From assembly GCA_023430775.1 (NCBI GenBank), contig JAEYYY010000380.1:1-22374 (forward strand): a stretch of DNA of 22,374 nt, in the 5' to 3' direction. Each line of letters begins with the position of its first letter. The stretch's first letter is position 1. The stretch comes from Pseudomonadota bacterium (GTDB taxonomy: Bacteria > Myxococcota_A > Polyangia > Haliangiales > Haliangiaceae). The translations under genes and the position numbers were made by a program. A model generated the notes under the pieces. The model saw only the letters and a list, made by a program, of their open reading frames with translations, made no database searches and had not been told where the DNA came from. This document shows positions 6,419 through 14,495 of this stretch, piece after piece.

Positions 6419-6469
6419 AGAGACAGTGGCTAATGCCGTCGCGATCGAAGCTCGACTAGCCAGGTCTCT
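6419..6469. terminator. Imperfect inverted repeat after the chitosanase gene
   Basis: AGAGAC plus TGGCTA (6419-6424, 6427-6432) pair with TAGCCA plus GTCTCT (6457-6462, 6464-6469) with a 2-versus-1 base internal loop and a 24-base apical loop. On the minus strand the structure starts 5 bases after the chitosanase TAA. There is no T-run, so it may be a terminator, an RNA-stabilising element or an operator upstream of the deacetylase gene. Confidence 0.45.
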
Positions 6470-6474
6470 TCACC

Positions 6475-7149
6475 TTAGGGCGCGGCCAGTAACGCCTGCG
6501 CGAGGGATTCTCCGAGGGTGACCGCCTCGTCGTGATCCTCGATCACCTCGACCTTCGCCTCGGCGCCCGTGAAGGCAATGTAGGCCACCCCACTCTCCGT
6601 ACCGCCCGTCGACGGGTCGGGATCGATCCCCAGCCGCTCCGCCATCGCGTACGACGCCTCGCCGATGATCGCCTGCGGCCCGACATCCCCGAGCACCCCG
6701 TACTCGACCTTGCCCTCGAAGACCACCGCGACTACCGAGCGCATGCCGAGCCCGGCATCGATGTAATCGAACCGCGTGCTGCGGCCGGGGATGACCACGA
6801 ACGGCAGCGTCGCGGAATCGAGGAACTCACCGTTCGAATCGGTCGCGGCCGTCTGATCCATGTAGCTCGGGTCGGTGCCGAGGTTGCACTGCTCCGACTC
6901 CTTGCCGTCGCAATCGATGTCCATGTCGGCGGTCCACGCCACCGCGCCGGGGAAGCCACAGATGTCGATGTTCGCGGCGCCGCTCGCGTCGCTCGCGTAC
7001 GGCCCGCCGACGCCCTCGCAGGTCGCGATCCGCGCGAGCAGCTGCTCGGCGGTGATCCCGGTCGGCGCATCCGGCCCGGCATCGGGTGAAGGATCGTCGC
7101 CACCACCACCACCGCACGCGATCAAGAACACGAGGGCCGCGAACCGCAC
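6475..7149 (-). CDS. GH75-type chitosanase lipoprotein
   Basis: A 224-aa secreted lipoprotein. The lipobox LIAC has Cys12, followed by a Gly/Asp/Pro linker. Residues about 60-195 carry the GH75 (fungal-type chitosanase) pattern: MDIDCDG, DPSYMDQTAATDSNGEFLDS, LPFVVIP, VVAVVFEGKVEYGVLGD, IIGEASYAMAERLGI and ESGVAYIAFTG. The family uses an acid pair, Asp and Glu. By eye these correspond to Asp155 (GDVGP) and Glu164 (GEAS), which is an inference. The enzyme would hydrolyse chitosan outside the cell. The start is GTG at 7149, with TAAGAT 6 bases upstream. It lies 17 bases after a 148-aa gene and upstream of the NodB deacetylase, so substrate preparation and cleavage are encoded side by side. Confidence 0.85.
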   Translation of the reverse strand: MRFAALVFLIACGGGGGDDPSPDAGPDAPTGITAEQLLARIATCEGVGGPYASDASGAANIDICGFPGAVAWTADMDIDCDGKESEQCNLGTDPSYMDQTAATDSNGEFLDSATLPFVVIPGRSTRFDYIDAGLGMRSVVAVVFEGKVEYGVLGDVGPQAIIGEASYAMAERLGIDPDPSTGGTESGVAYIAFTGAEAKVEVIEDHDEAVTLGESLAQALLAAP

Positions 7150-7155
7150 GGGCGC

Positions 7156-7161
7156 ATCTTA
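7156..7161 (-). promoter_or_regulatory. Putative -10 element (TAAGAT), leaderless chitosanase start
   Basis: TAAGAT is followed by exactly 6 bases and the GTG start. It sits in the 17-base gap after the upstream gene, so it may give the chitosanase its own promoter within the cluster. The -35 region would lie inside the upstream gene and shows no consensus. Confidence 0.45.
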
Positions 7162-7166
7162 ACCGT

Positions 7167-7613
7167 CTACAAGCCGTCGAGTGCCGATAGAAACGGCGCG
7201 GTCTTGGCCGACAGCTTGCGAACCTCTTCGACCGTGCAGCCGAGGGCGGTCGCGAAGCGCACCAGCTCGCGCGCTTCCGCCTCGGCGACGTAGCCCTTCG
7301 CGAGCACCACCGAGATCGAATCGACCACGATCATCGCCGCCAGCTCGCCGGGATGGATCGACGTGCCACGGAACGGACCGGCGGATGCGCGGATGTGCTG
7401 CGCCAGCTCCGACGGCAGCAGCGGTTCGTAGAGCAGCAGGTCGTCGAGCGAGATCGGGAACCCGGCGCGCTTCTCGACCTTCTCCTGGAGGCGCAGCCCC
7501 TCCTCGAGCCCGAGCTCCTCGCCGGCGCGCGCGATCGCGAGCAGCGCTCGGGCGTAGAGCTGCGCCACTCCGATGTCGAGCGGCTGGACGGCAAGAGCGA
7601 CCACGATCGGCAT
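7167..7613 (-). CDS. Helical protein of unknown function, 148 aa
   Basis: A soluble, mostly helical protein without signal peptide, membrane segment or cysteine cluster (a single Cys at 129). The N-terminal half alternates helices (VAQLYARALLAIARAGEELGL), the centre has a DDLLLYEPLLPSELAQHI segment, and the C-terminal half reads like two or three more helices. I do not recognise a family. The ATG at 7613 is preceded by GGGG four bases upstream as a weak ribosome site. It lies 65 bases after the crotonase stop and 17 bases before the chitosanase gene, all on the minus strand, so co-transcription is likely but a functional link is not evident. Confidence 0.65.
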   Translation of the reverse strand: MPIVVALAVQPLDIGVAQLYARALLAIARAGEELGLEEGLRLQEKVEKRAGFPISLDDLLLYEPLLPSELAQHIRASAGPFRGTSIHPGELAAMIVVDSISVVLAKGYVAEAEARELVRFATALGCTVEEVRKLSAKTAPFLSALDGL

Positions 7614-7678
7614 GGTACCCCGCCGGGTCGGGAATGGGCGCTCGCGCTGGGGTAATGCCGGGTCGTGTGATGCGTGGC

Positions 7679-8455
7679 TCACCGGCCGCGGAACTGGCCG
7701 GGTCGCCGCTCGACGAAGGCGCGCAGGCCCTCCTGGACGTCGTCGCTGACCATCAGCGGCTGGAGATCGGGAAGAAGCCGAGCCGCGGCGGCGGCCTCGG
7801 CCTCGGCGAGCGCCGCCCGCGACGACACCAGCGTCGCGTAGACCCCGAGGGGTGCCTGCGCAGCGATCGTGGTGGCCAGCTGCATCGCGCGCGCGAACGC
7901 ATCGTCCACCACCTCCTGCACGAAGCCGATCCGCAGCGCCTCGGCGGCGTCGAATTCGTCGGCGGTCAGCAGGTAGCGCATCGCGTTCGCCCAGCCGACC
8001 TCGCGGGGGAACCGGATCGTCGCGCCGCCGACCGGATAGATGCCGCGCTTGATCTCGATCTGCCCGAAGCGTGCGGTGCGCGACGCGACCCGTAGATCGG
8101 TGGCGAGCATCAGCTCGATGCCGATCGTGAAGCAGATGCCCTGCACCGCCGCGACCACCGGCTTCGTCAGCCGCGCCCCGACGAGCCCGAGCGGATCGAG
8201 CCCGCCCTCGGGGAGCGGGAACTTGCCGGACTGGAAGACCGGGGCCCATTGCACGAGATCGAGACCACCGGTGAAGTGATCGCCGAGCGCGTGGAGGACG
8301 CCCACCCGGAGCTCGGGATCGCGATCTAGCTCGCCGTACGCGAGGCACAGCTGGTTCCACAGAGGAAGATCGAACGCGTTGCGCTTGGCCGCGCGATCGA
8401 GACCGATCGCGAGGACGTGACCGTGACGCTGGAGCTGGATCTGACCGGCCGTCAT
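7679..8455 (-). CDS. Enoyl-CoA hydratase/isomerase (crotonase) family
   Basis: 258 aa, the usual length. Crotonase-fold features are clear: RAAKRNAFD near the N-terminus, the oxyanion-hole region HFTGGLDL (60-67), KPVVAAVQGICFTIGIELMLATDLRVAS (98-125 in sequence) and FGQIEIKRGIYP. Both catalytic glutamates of true hydratases appear conserved: Glu114 (equivalent to rat Glu144) and Glu134 (equivalent to Glu164). It would hydrate a trans-2-enoyl-CoA or act on a related CoA ester in the cytoplasm. The ATG at 8455 gives the standard N-terminus. No strong SD or TANNNT is seen upstream. It is divergent from the cytolysin-like gene across 174 bases. Confidence 0.92.
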   Translation of the reverse strand: MTAGQIQLQRHGHVLAIGLDRAAKRNAFDLPLWNQLCLAYGELDRDPELRVGVLHALGDHFTGGLDLVQWAPVFQSGKFPLPEGGLDPLGLVGARLTKPVVAAVQGICFTIGIELMLATDLRVASRTARFGQIEIKRGIYPVGGATIRFPREVGWANAMRYLLTADEFDAAEALRIGFVQEVVDDAFARAMQLATTIAAQAPLGVYATLVSSRAALAEAEAAAAARLLPDLQPLMVSDDVQEGLRAFVERRPGQFRGR

Positions 8456-8558
8456 CGCGCGAAGGTGGCAGATCGAGTGACCACGTGGCCAGCCCCTAGG
8501 GACGAAACGCCCGCCCACGCGTGTGTGCACAGCGTCATCCAAGTGAGTGTCCTGATGC

Positions 8559-8572
8559 GGGACAAAAGTCCC
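8559..8572. repeat. Small hairpin in the crotonase/cytolysin divergent spacer
   Basis: GGGAC (8559-8563), AAAA loop, GTCCC (8568-8572). A competing GTCC lies just upstream at 8549-8552. It sits 58 bases before the cytolysin-like start and could be an operator or a 5' leader hairpin. Nothing else stands out in 8456-8629. Confidence 0.4.
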
Positions 8573-8629
8573 AACCGGGATCGGGAATACGCCGGCGAGT
8601 TGGTCACGATGTTGCTCGATGTGCGCGCC

Positions 8630-10141
8630 ATGACTTCGCGCTCGCAGCTGCTCGCACTGCTCACGGTTGGTCTCACCGGCTGCACCACGCAGCTCGTCGA
8701 GCCGGAGGCGGGCAAGATCGACGAGTACATCGCATCGCTGCCGTACCTGCCCGTCGACGACCCGAAGGTCGACGAAGGCCCCCGGAGCGCGGAGGCGCGC
8801 GAAGGCGACTACCAGTGCTCGACGCAAAACCTGATGGAGACCCGCCAGTACGATCGGATCGTCGCCTACGCCGCGAACTCCGACGCGCTGTATCCCGGTG
8901 CGATCGTCAGCGCCGACTCGGTGCTCACCGGCCTGTTCACCCAGATCGCGTTGCCGCGCGCACCGGCCACGATCTCGGTCAGCCTCGAGAACCTCGCCGG
9001 CGGCAAGTCCGCGGTGATCGAGGATCCGAGCCTGTCGTCGTATCGCGAGGCGCTCGCCGGCATCCTCGATTCCGAGATCACCGGCTCGACACCCGCGAAC
9101 CTCTACTCCGAGATCGAGGAGGTTCACTCGCAACAGCAGCTCGACATGGCGCTCGGTGTCCAGGCGAGCTGGGGCCTCGGCGTCGCCAGCCTGAAGACCA
9201 GCTTCGAGTGGAACAAGCAGGAGGTTCGCTCGCGCTACCTCGTGCGCTACACGCAGGCGTACTACACCGTCGATCTCGATGCGCCGCGCTCGCCGAGCGC
9301 GCTGCTCGCACCGAATCTGTTACTGGAAGAAGTCCAGGCGAAGATGGACGAGCAGCGGCCGCCGGTCTACGTGTCGTCGGTGACCTACGGCCGGATGGTC
9401 GTGTTCACGTTCGAGTCGGAGTACTCGAGCGAGGAGATGGGCGCGGCGCTCGACTTCGCCTACTCGGGCGGCGTCGATGTCTCGGGCGACGTCTCGGTGA
9501 CCTACAAGGACATCATCTCGAAGAGCAAGATCACCGCGTTCATCCTCGGCGGCGATGCCGGCAACGCGGTCAAGACGATCGATTCGTACGAGGCGTTGAT
9601 CAACTTCATCAAGGAAGGCGGCAACTACAGCAAGCAGTCGCCCGGCGCGCCGATCGCGTACAAGCTGAGCTACCTGAAGGACAACTCGCCGGCGCGGATG
9701 TCGTTCACCACCGACTACGCGGTCAAGGAGTGCAGCCGCGTCAGCCAGAAGGTGCGCGTCGCGCTGATGGGCATCGCGGTCGATGACGATGGCGGCGACG
9801 GCGGCGGCGAGCTCGAGATCTTCGGGCAGATCTGGGCCGAGGGCGTCAACAGCGGGATGCTGTTCAACAAGGGCAGCGGCAACTACGTGGTGATCCGCGA
9901 GGGCCAGCAGTTCGGCCAGGGCCAGCCGCTCGCCGAGACGATCATCGAGGTCGCGCCCAAGGCCGGTCAGGCGATTCGCCTGCGAGGCAACCTCACGGAA
10001 CACGACCCGTTCTTCGACGACGGCCTCGGCAACGAGGTGGTGCTCAACCCGTTCGAGACCGGCTGGCGCAAGGACGTGACGATGACGTTCACCGGTAGCA
10101 GCGCGCGGGTCCGCGTGCTGTTCAACCTGTCGCCGATCTGA
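8630..10141 (+). CDS. Thiol-activated (cholesterol-dependent) cytolysin family lipoprotein
   Basis: 503 aa from the ATG at 8630; ATG 8609 and GTG 8621 are in-frame alternatives. The lipobox is LTGC, Cys18. The core (about 60-375) matches the CDC family, as recalled from perfringolysin O: NSDALYPGAIV, PRAPATISVSL, YTQAYYTVDLDAPRSPS, RPPVYVSSVTYGRMV, SSEEMGAAL with YKDIISKSKITAFILGGDA, and PIAYKLSYLKDNSPA. The segments that become transmembrane hairpins (about 172-195 and 266-305) are present, as is the hinge Gly-Gly (307-308). The C-terminal domain (about 376-503) is divergent: there is no ECTGLAWEWWR undecapeptide; instead a longer acidic loop ends in ETGWRKDV (476-483), and the C-terminal Thr-Leu pair is replaced by FNLSP. 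It would form large ring pores, but membrane specificity probably differs from classical cytolysins. The lipid anchor is unusual for a secreted toxin. Confidence 0.9.
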   Translation: MTSRSQLLALLTVGLTGCTTQLVEPEAGKIDEYIASLPYLPVDDPKVDEGPRSAEAREGDYQCSTQNLMETRQYDRIVAYAANSDALYPGAIVSADSVLTGLFTQIALPRAPATISVSLENLAGGKSAVIEDPSLSSYREALAGILDSEITGSTPANLYSEIEEVHSQQQLDMALGVQASWGLGVASLKTSFEWNKQEVRSRYLVRYTQAYYTVDLDAPRSPSALLAPNLLLEEVQAKMDEQRPPVYVSSVTYGRMVVFTFESEYSSEEMGAALDFAYSGGVDVSGDVSVTYKDIISKSKITAFILGGDAGNAVKTIDSYEALINFIKEGGNYSKQSPGAPIAYKLSYLKDNSPARMSFTTDYAVKECSRVSQKVRVALMGIAVDDDGGDGGGELEIFGQIWAEGVNSGMLFNKGSGNYVVIREGQQFGQGQPLAETIIEVAPKAGQAIRLRGNLTEHDPFFDDGLGNEVVLNPFETGWRKDVTMTFTGSSARVRVLFNLSPI

Positions 10142-10208
10142 GCTGATCGGAGCAGATGTACGGGGACTAGCTCGCGGCTCCTACGGCGAGAAGTTTCGTC
10201 ATCTCCGA

Positions 10209-10214
10209 TACGCT
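10209..10214 (+). promoter_or_regulatory. Putative -10 element (TACGCT), leaderless start
   Basis: TACGCT is followed by 6 bases (GGTGAG) and the ATG at 10221. The purine-rich spacer touches the ATG, too close for a working Shine-Dalgarno. CTCCGAT at 10203-10209 is also the inverted partner of ATCGGAG at 10146-10152. Confidence 0.45.
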
Positions 10215-10220
10215 GGTGAG

Positions 10221-13200
10221 ATGGATCGATGCGCGCTCGTGGTGGCGCTGTTACTCGGTTCGTGTTTGAAGCCGAGCCTGACCAGCTGCCCGACGGTCGA
10301 TTGCCCCTCGAACATGGTGTGCGACGGCCGCGGTGGCTGCGCGTTGCCCGAGCAGCTCAGCGATTGCGCCGGCAAGGCCGATGGCGATGCGTGCAGCTAT
10401 CCCGGCGTCGCCGACGGTGCGTGCACGAGCTCGCTGTGTCTGCCGGTCGGCTGTGGCAACTCGATCCTGACGCCGAACGAGGTCTGCGACGACGGCAACA
10501 CCAACAACGGCGATGGCTGCTCCGCCGACTGCAAGTCGAACGAGACCTGCGGCAACTCGATCCCCGACCCGGCGATGGGCGAGCAGTGCGACGACGGCAA
10601 CACCACGCAGGACGACGGTTGCCACGACGATTGCCAGTTCGCGCGCTGCGGTGACGGGATCATCGACTCGACGCTCAACGAGGCGTGCGACGACGGCGAC
10701 GGCAACTCGAACCAGCCGAACGGTTGCCGCCCGAACTGCCAGCTGCCTCGCTGCGGCGACAACATCCTCGACGACGGCGAGGTCTGCGATGACGGCGATG
10801 TCATCAACGGCAACGGTTGCAGCGCGGACTGCACGTCGGACGAGACCTGCGGCAACGGCGTGGTCGACGCGTTCAAGGGCGAGGTCTGCGATGACGGTGG
10901 CAACGTCGACGGCGATCACTGCAGCGCCGACTGCACGTCCACCGAGGCGTGCGGCAACGGCTTCACCGACACCCTGGTCGGCGAGGTCTGCGACGACGGC
11001 AACACGATCAACGGCGACGGCTGCTCCTCCGACTGCAAGTCGACCGAAGGGTGCGGCAACGGCATCGTCGATACCTTTCGCGAGCAGTGCGACCTCGGAA
11101 CGGCCAACTCCGATGCGCCCAACTCGGCGTGCCGGCTCGACTGCAAGCTGCCGTCGTGCGGTGACGAGATCATCGATGACGATCTCGGCGAGGTCTGCGA
11201 CGACGGCCTCGAGAGCGACGGTGATGGCGTGTTCAACTCGAACACTCCCAACGCCCGGTGCCGCAAGAACTGTCAGTTCCAGCGCTGCGGTGATGGCATC
11301 CAGGATCCCGCGTTCGGCGAGGTCTGCGACGACGGCAACTCGACCTCGGGCGACCACTGTAGCGCCGACTGCAAGTCGCTCGAGCAGTGCGGCAACGGCA
11401 TCATCGACGCCGTCAACCAGGAGCAGTGCGACGAGGGGCTCGACAACGCGAACACGCCCGACGCGCCGTGCCGGCTGACGTGCGTGCTGCCGAAGTGCGG
11501 CGATGGCATCAAGGATCCATCGCTCGGCGAAGGCTGCGACGACCCGGCAGGCAACTCGAACGCAGCCAACGCCGCGTGCCGCACCAACTGTCAGGTCCAG
11601 CGCTGTGGCGACGGCATCACCGACACCACGAAGGGCGAAGTCTGCGACGACGGCAACGCGGTCGCCGGCGATGGGTGCTCGGCCGACTGCCGGTCGCGCG
11701 AGATCTGCGGCAACGCGATCGTCGACGTGATCAAGAACGAGCAGTGCGACGCCGGCGCGGCGAACAACACCAACAACCCGAACGCGGTGTGCCGGCCGAC
11801 CTGCGTGTTGCCCCGGTGTGGCGATGGCATCAAGGACGACATCTCGCTCGGTGAGGCGTGCGACCTCGGTGCCGCCAACTCGAACAACGCGAACGCCACG
11901 TGCCGCCCGAACTGCGAGCTCCGGCGCTGCGGCGATGGCATCAAGGACACCGCGTTCGGCGAGGTCTGCGACGACGGCAACCTGACCAGCGGCGACGGCT
12001 GCTCCGCCGATTGCAAGTCACTCGAGACCTGCGGCAACGGCATCGTCGACCTCGCGAAGAACGAGCAGTGCGACGACGCCAACAGCAACAACTTCGACAA
12101 CTGCCACAACAACTGCACGCTGCCGCGCTGCGGCGACGGCATCAAGGACTTCAACGAGCAGTGCGATCTCGCGGCCAACAACTCGAACAACCCGAACGCC
12201 GCCTGTCGCGCGAACTGCTCGCTGCCGCGCTGCGGTGACAACATCGTCGACAACCTGCTCGGCGAGGTCTGCGACGACGGCAACCTGGTGACCGGCGACA
12301 CCTGTCGTCCCGACTGCAAGTCGAACCTGACGTGCGGCAACAAGATCGTCGACCTCGAGATGAACGAGCAGTGCGACGACGGCAACCTGCGCAACCGCGA
12401 CGGCTGCGGCGCCTGCCAGAACGAGGACATCATCACCCTCGTACCCGGCGCGACGCCGCCCGCGCGCCGGCTCCACAGCATGGCCTACGATGGTGCGCGC
12501 CAGCGCGTGGTGATGTTCGGTGGGCTGTCGGCACAGGGCGCCGTGCTGGCCGACACCTGGGAGTGGGACGGCGTGTCGTGGACGCAGATGAGGCCGAAGA
12601 AGGCCCCGCAGGCGCGTCACGGCGCGGCGATGGGCTACGACCAGAAACGCAAGCGCGTGCTGCTGTTCGGCGGCTTCACCCAGAGCTCGAGCAAGAACGA
12701 CACCTGGGAGTGGAATGGCATCGACTGGGTCGAGAGAACGCCCGCGGCACCGCCGAGCAACAACGGCTTCCACACCGCGATGGCGTACGACGCGGTGCGC
12801 GGCACGATGATCCTGACCAACTGCAGCACCTACGAGTGGAACGGCACCAACTGGAACGTGCTCGGCCCGACCGGCAACCAGTGCGTGAACGGCGCGTCGA
12901 TGGCCTACGACGCGATTCGCAACCAGATCGTGATGATCACCGGTACCCGCACGCTGGTGTGGACCGGCACCGGCGCGAACGGCGCGTGGAGCGACAAGGG
13001 GACGATCGTGGGCTTCCCCAGCGGCTTCCGCCAGTCGCTCGTGTTCGACGCCTCGATCGGCAAGGTGGTGTTGCCGGGCGGAACGCAGAACGTGACCTGG
13101 GAATGGAACGGGACGGCCTGGGCCCAGGTCAGCTTCACGGGCCAACCGGCGGCGCCGCGCCTGCACACCGCGGCGGCGTACGATGCGGTGCGGCGGCATG

Positions 13201-14495
13201 TCGTGCTGTTCGGTGGCCTGCTGGGCAGCAACGGCTCGACCCTCGGCGACACGGTGCTGCGCCGCGCGGCGACCTGGTTCGTGGCGCCGCCGTTCACGCA
13301 GCCGTCACCGAGGATGGCGGCGAGTGTGGCCTACGATCCGCTGCGCAAGCGCGTGGTGATGTTCGGCGGCGATCAGTTCTGCATCCCGTGCAGCGATCAC
13401 AACAACGAGACCTGGGAATGGGACGGTCGCCAGTTCCACGAGATCGACGGCGTGCGGCCGATCCCGCAGTCCGGCACGGCGATGATCTACAACGCCGAGA
13501 GTCGGTCGGTGATGATGCTCGCGACCAGCCTCGAGCTCGCCGAGAGCCAGAACACCACCGATGGCTTCGGCACGCTCGATCGCTTGTTCGCCTACAACGG
13601 CACGGACTGGTCGGAAGTGCCGGCACCGGATCATCCGGTCGTTCGCAACACCTCGCTGGTGTTCGACGGCGTCAACAACTTCGTGATGAGCTTCGGTGGT
13701 CGCGACGAGCAGACCGGCGGGACCTCGCAGGTGCTGCGTGCGTGGACGCCCGATTTCGGATGGTTCGAGTTCGACGGCGGCAACGGACCCGTGAGCCGGC
13801 TGTCGGGAACGATGATGGCCTACGATCCGATCCGCCAGCGAACGATCGTGTTCGGCGGCAAGGACGACTTCCGCACGCCGCTCGACGACATCTGGGAGTG
13901 GGATGGCGGTGGCTGGATCCCGTTCGATCAGCGCGGCCCATCGGCCCGCTTCGGCCACACCGTGTTCTACAACCCGGACGCGCGCCAGATCAGCGTCTAC
14001 GGCAACGCGTCGAATGCGGCCAACGTCGAGGATCTGTGGGACTGGGACGGCGACAAGTGGACGCAGCGCGCGGTCGATGCCGCGTCGGCTCCGCTGCCTC
14101 ACTACAAGCAGGCCGTCGCCTACGACTCCGCGCGCCACCAGATCTTCACGTTCGGCGGTCGCGATCAGAGCTTCCAGACGGCCTCCCAGCTCGCGCTCCT
14201 CCAGTACCGTGCCGCCGCGACCACCGAGGCGTGCACCTACGCGACCCTCGATTACGACAAGGACGGCAAGGCCGGCTGTACCGACGACGAGTGCTGGTCG
14301 GTGTGCACCCCGCTCTGCCCGCCGGGCTCGCCGACGAGCTGCGCCACGACGACACCGCGGTGTGGAGACGGTCAGTGCAGCGCGTTCGAGGATTGCAACA
14401 TCTGCCCGGCCGACTGCGGGGTGTGCAGCGGCACCTGCGGCGACTTCAGCTGTGGCGTCGGCGAAACCGCGAGCAACTGCCCCAACGACTGCTAG
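10221..14495 (+). CDS. Giant lipoprotein: 19 DUF4215-type Cys-rich repeats plus Kelch propellers
   Basis: 1424 aa. A signal peptide ends in the lipobox LGSC (Cys15). Residues 78-735 are 19 tandem Cys-rich repeats of the myxococcal DUF4215 type (CGxGxxD..GEVCDDGN..GDGCSADC). Residues about 747-1333 contain roughly 12 Kelch-type blades (pattern H-x-MAYD..R..VVMFGG....DTWEWDG..W), enough for two six-bladed propellers. The C-terminus (1335-1424) has a DYDKDGKAGC loop resembling a single EF-hand-like calcium site and then Cys-rich CGDGQCSAFEDCNICPADCG modules. The protein is probably exposed on the cell surface as a stalk (disulfide-rich repeats) bearing a propeller head that binds a ligand. The function is unknown. 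It is codirectional with the cytolysin-like gene 79 bases upstream and has its own TACGCT hexamer 6 bases before the ATG. Confidence 0.92.
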   Translation: MDRCALVVALLLGSCLKPSLTSCPTVDCPSNMVCDGRGGCALPEQLSDCAGKADGDACSYPGVADGACTSSLCLPVGCGNSILTPNEVCDDGNTNNGDGCSADCKSNETCGNSIPDPAMGEQCDDGNTTQDDGCHDDCQFARCGDGIIDSTLNEACDDGDGNSNQPNGCRPNCQLPRCGDNILDDGEVCDDGDVINGNGCSADCTSDETCGNGVVDAFKGEVCDDGGNVDGDHCSADCTSTEACGNGFTDTLVGEVCDDGNTINGDGCSSDCKSTEGCGNGIVDTFREQCDLGTANSDAPNSACRLDCKLPSCGDEIIDDDLGEVCDDGLESDGDGVFNSNTPNARCRKNCQFQRCGDGIQDPAFGEVCDDGNSTSGDHCSADCKSLEQCGNGIIDAVNQEQCDEGLDNANTPDAPCRLTCVLPKCGDGIKDPSLGEGCDDPAGNSNAANAACRTNCQVQRCGDGITDTTKGEVCDDGNAVAGDGCSADCRSREICGNAIVDVIKNEQCDAGAANNTNNPNAVCRPTCVLPRCGDGIKDDISLGEACDLGAANSNNANATCRPNCELRRCGDGIKDTAFGEVCDDGNLTSGDGCSADCKSLETCGNGIVDLAKNEQCDDANSNNFDNCHNNCTLPRCGDGIKDFNEQCDLAANNSNNPNAACRANCSLPRCGDNIVDNLLGEVCDDGNLVTGDTCRPDCKSNLTCGNKIVDLEMNEQCDDGNLRNRDGCGACQNEDIITLVPGATPPARRLHSMAYDGARQRVVMFGGLSAQGAVLADTWEWDGVSWTQMRPKKAPQARHGAAMGYDQKRKRVLLFGGFTQSSSKNDTWEWNGIDWVERTPAAPPSNNGFHTAMAYDAVRGTMILTNCSTYEWNGTNWNVLGPTGNQCVNGASMAYDAIRNQIVMITGTRTLVWTGTGANGAWSDKGTIVGFPSGFRQSLVFDASIGKVVLPGGTQNVTWEWNGTAWAQVSFTGQPAAPRLHTAAAYDAVRRHVVLFGGLLGSNGSTLGDTVLRRAATWFVAPPFTQPSPRMAASVAYDPLRKRVVMFGGDQFCIPCSDHNNETWEWDGRQFHEIDGVRPIPQSGTAMIYNAESRSVMMLATSLELAESQNTTDGFGTLDRLFAYNGTDWSEVPAPDHPVVRNTSLVFDGVNNFVMSFGGRDEQTGGTSQVLRAWTPDFGWFEFDGGNGPVSRLSGTMMAYDPIRQRTIVFGGKDDFRTPLDDIWEWDGGGWIPFDQRGPSARFGHTVFYNPDARQISVYGNASNAANVEDLWDWDGDKWTQRAVDAASAPLPHYKQAVAYDSARHQIFTFGGRDQSFQTASQLALLQYRAAATTEACTYATLDYDKDGKAGCTDDECWSVCTPLCPPGSPTSCATTTPRCGDGQCSAFEDCNICPADCGVCSGTCGDFSCGVGETASNCPNDC
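10452..12417 (+). repeat. DUF4215 array with three-unit higher-order repeat
   Basis: 19 units. Most fall into three classes: alpha (CGN..EQCD), beta (CGD..NSN.PNA.CR.NC..R) and gamma (CGD..GEVCDDGN..GD.CSADCKS.E). The order alpha-beta-gamma recurs at 10548-10847, 11052-11387, 11388-11705, 11706-12029 and 12030-12332, and a final alpha follows at 12333. Units 1, 5 and 6 (10452-10547, 10848-11051) are CGN/CSADC hybrids. The repeat length of about 300-336 bp suggests growth by duplication of triplets. Confidence 0.8.

Noticed and set aside
6360..6450. Frequent CGATCG/GCGATCGC strings here and across the window
   Set aside because: They are spread evenly through coding regions and look like genome-wide codon and oligomer bias rather than a local signal; no count against expectation was possible.
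7622..7665. 9-bp direct repeats GCCGGGTCG (7622-7630 and 7657-7665) before the 148-aa gene
   Set aside because: Short, GC-rich and common-looking in this composition; no palindrome or promoter element goes with them.
10450..12420. Periodic cysteine-codon repeats that could be mistaken for a CRISPR or DNA satellite
   Set aside because: The periodicity is at the protein level (DUF4215 units of 32-43 residues) with variable DNA spacing and no constant direct repeat with unique spacers.
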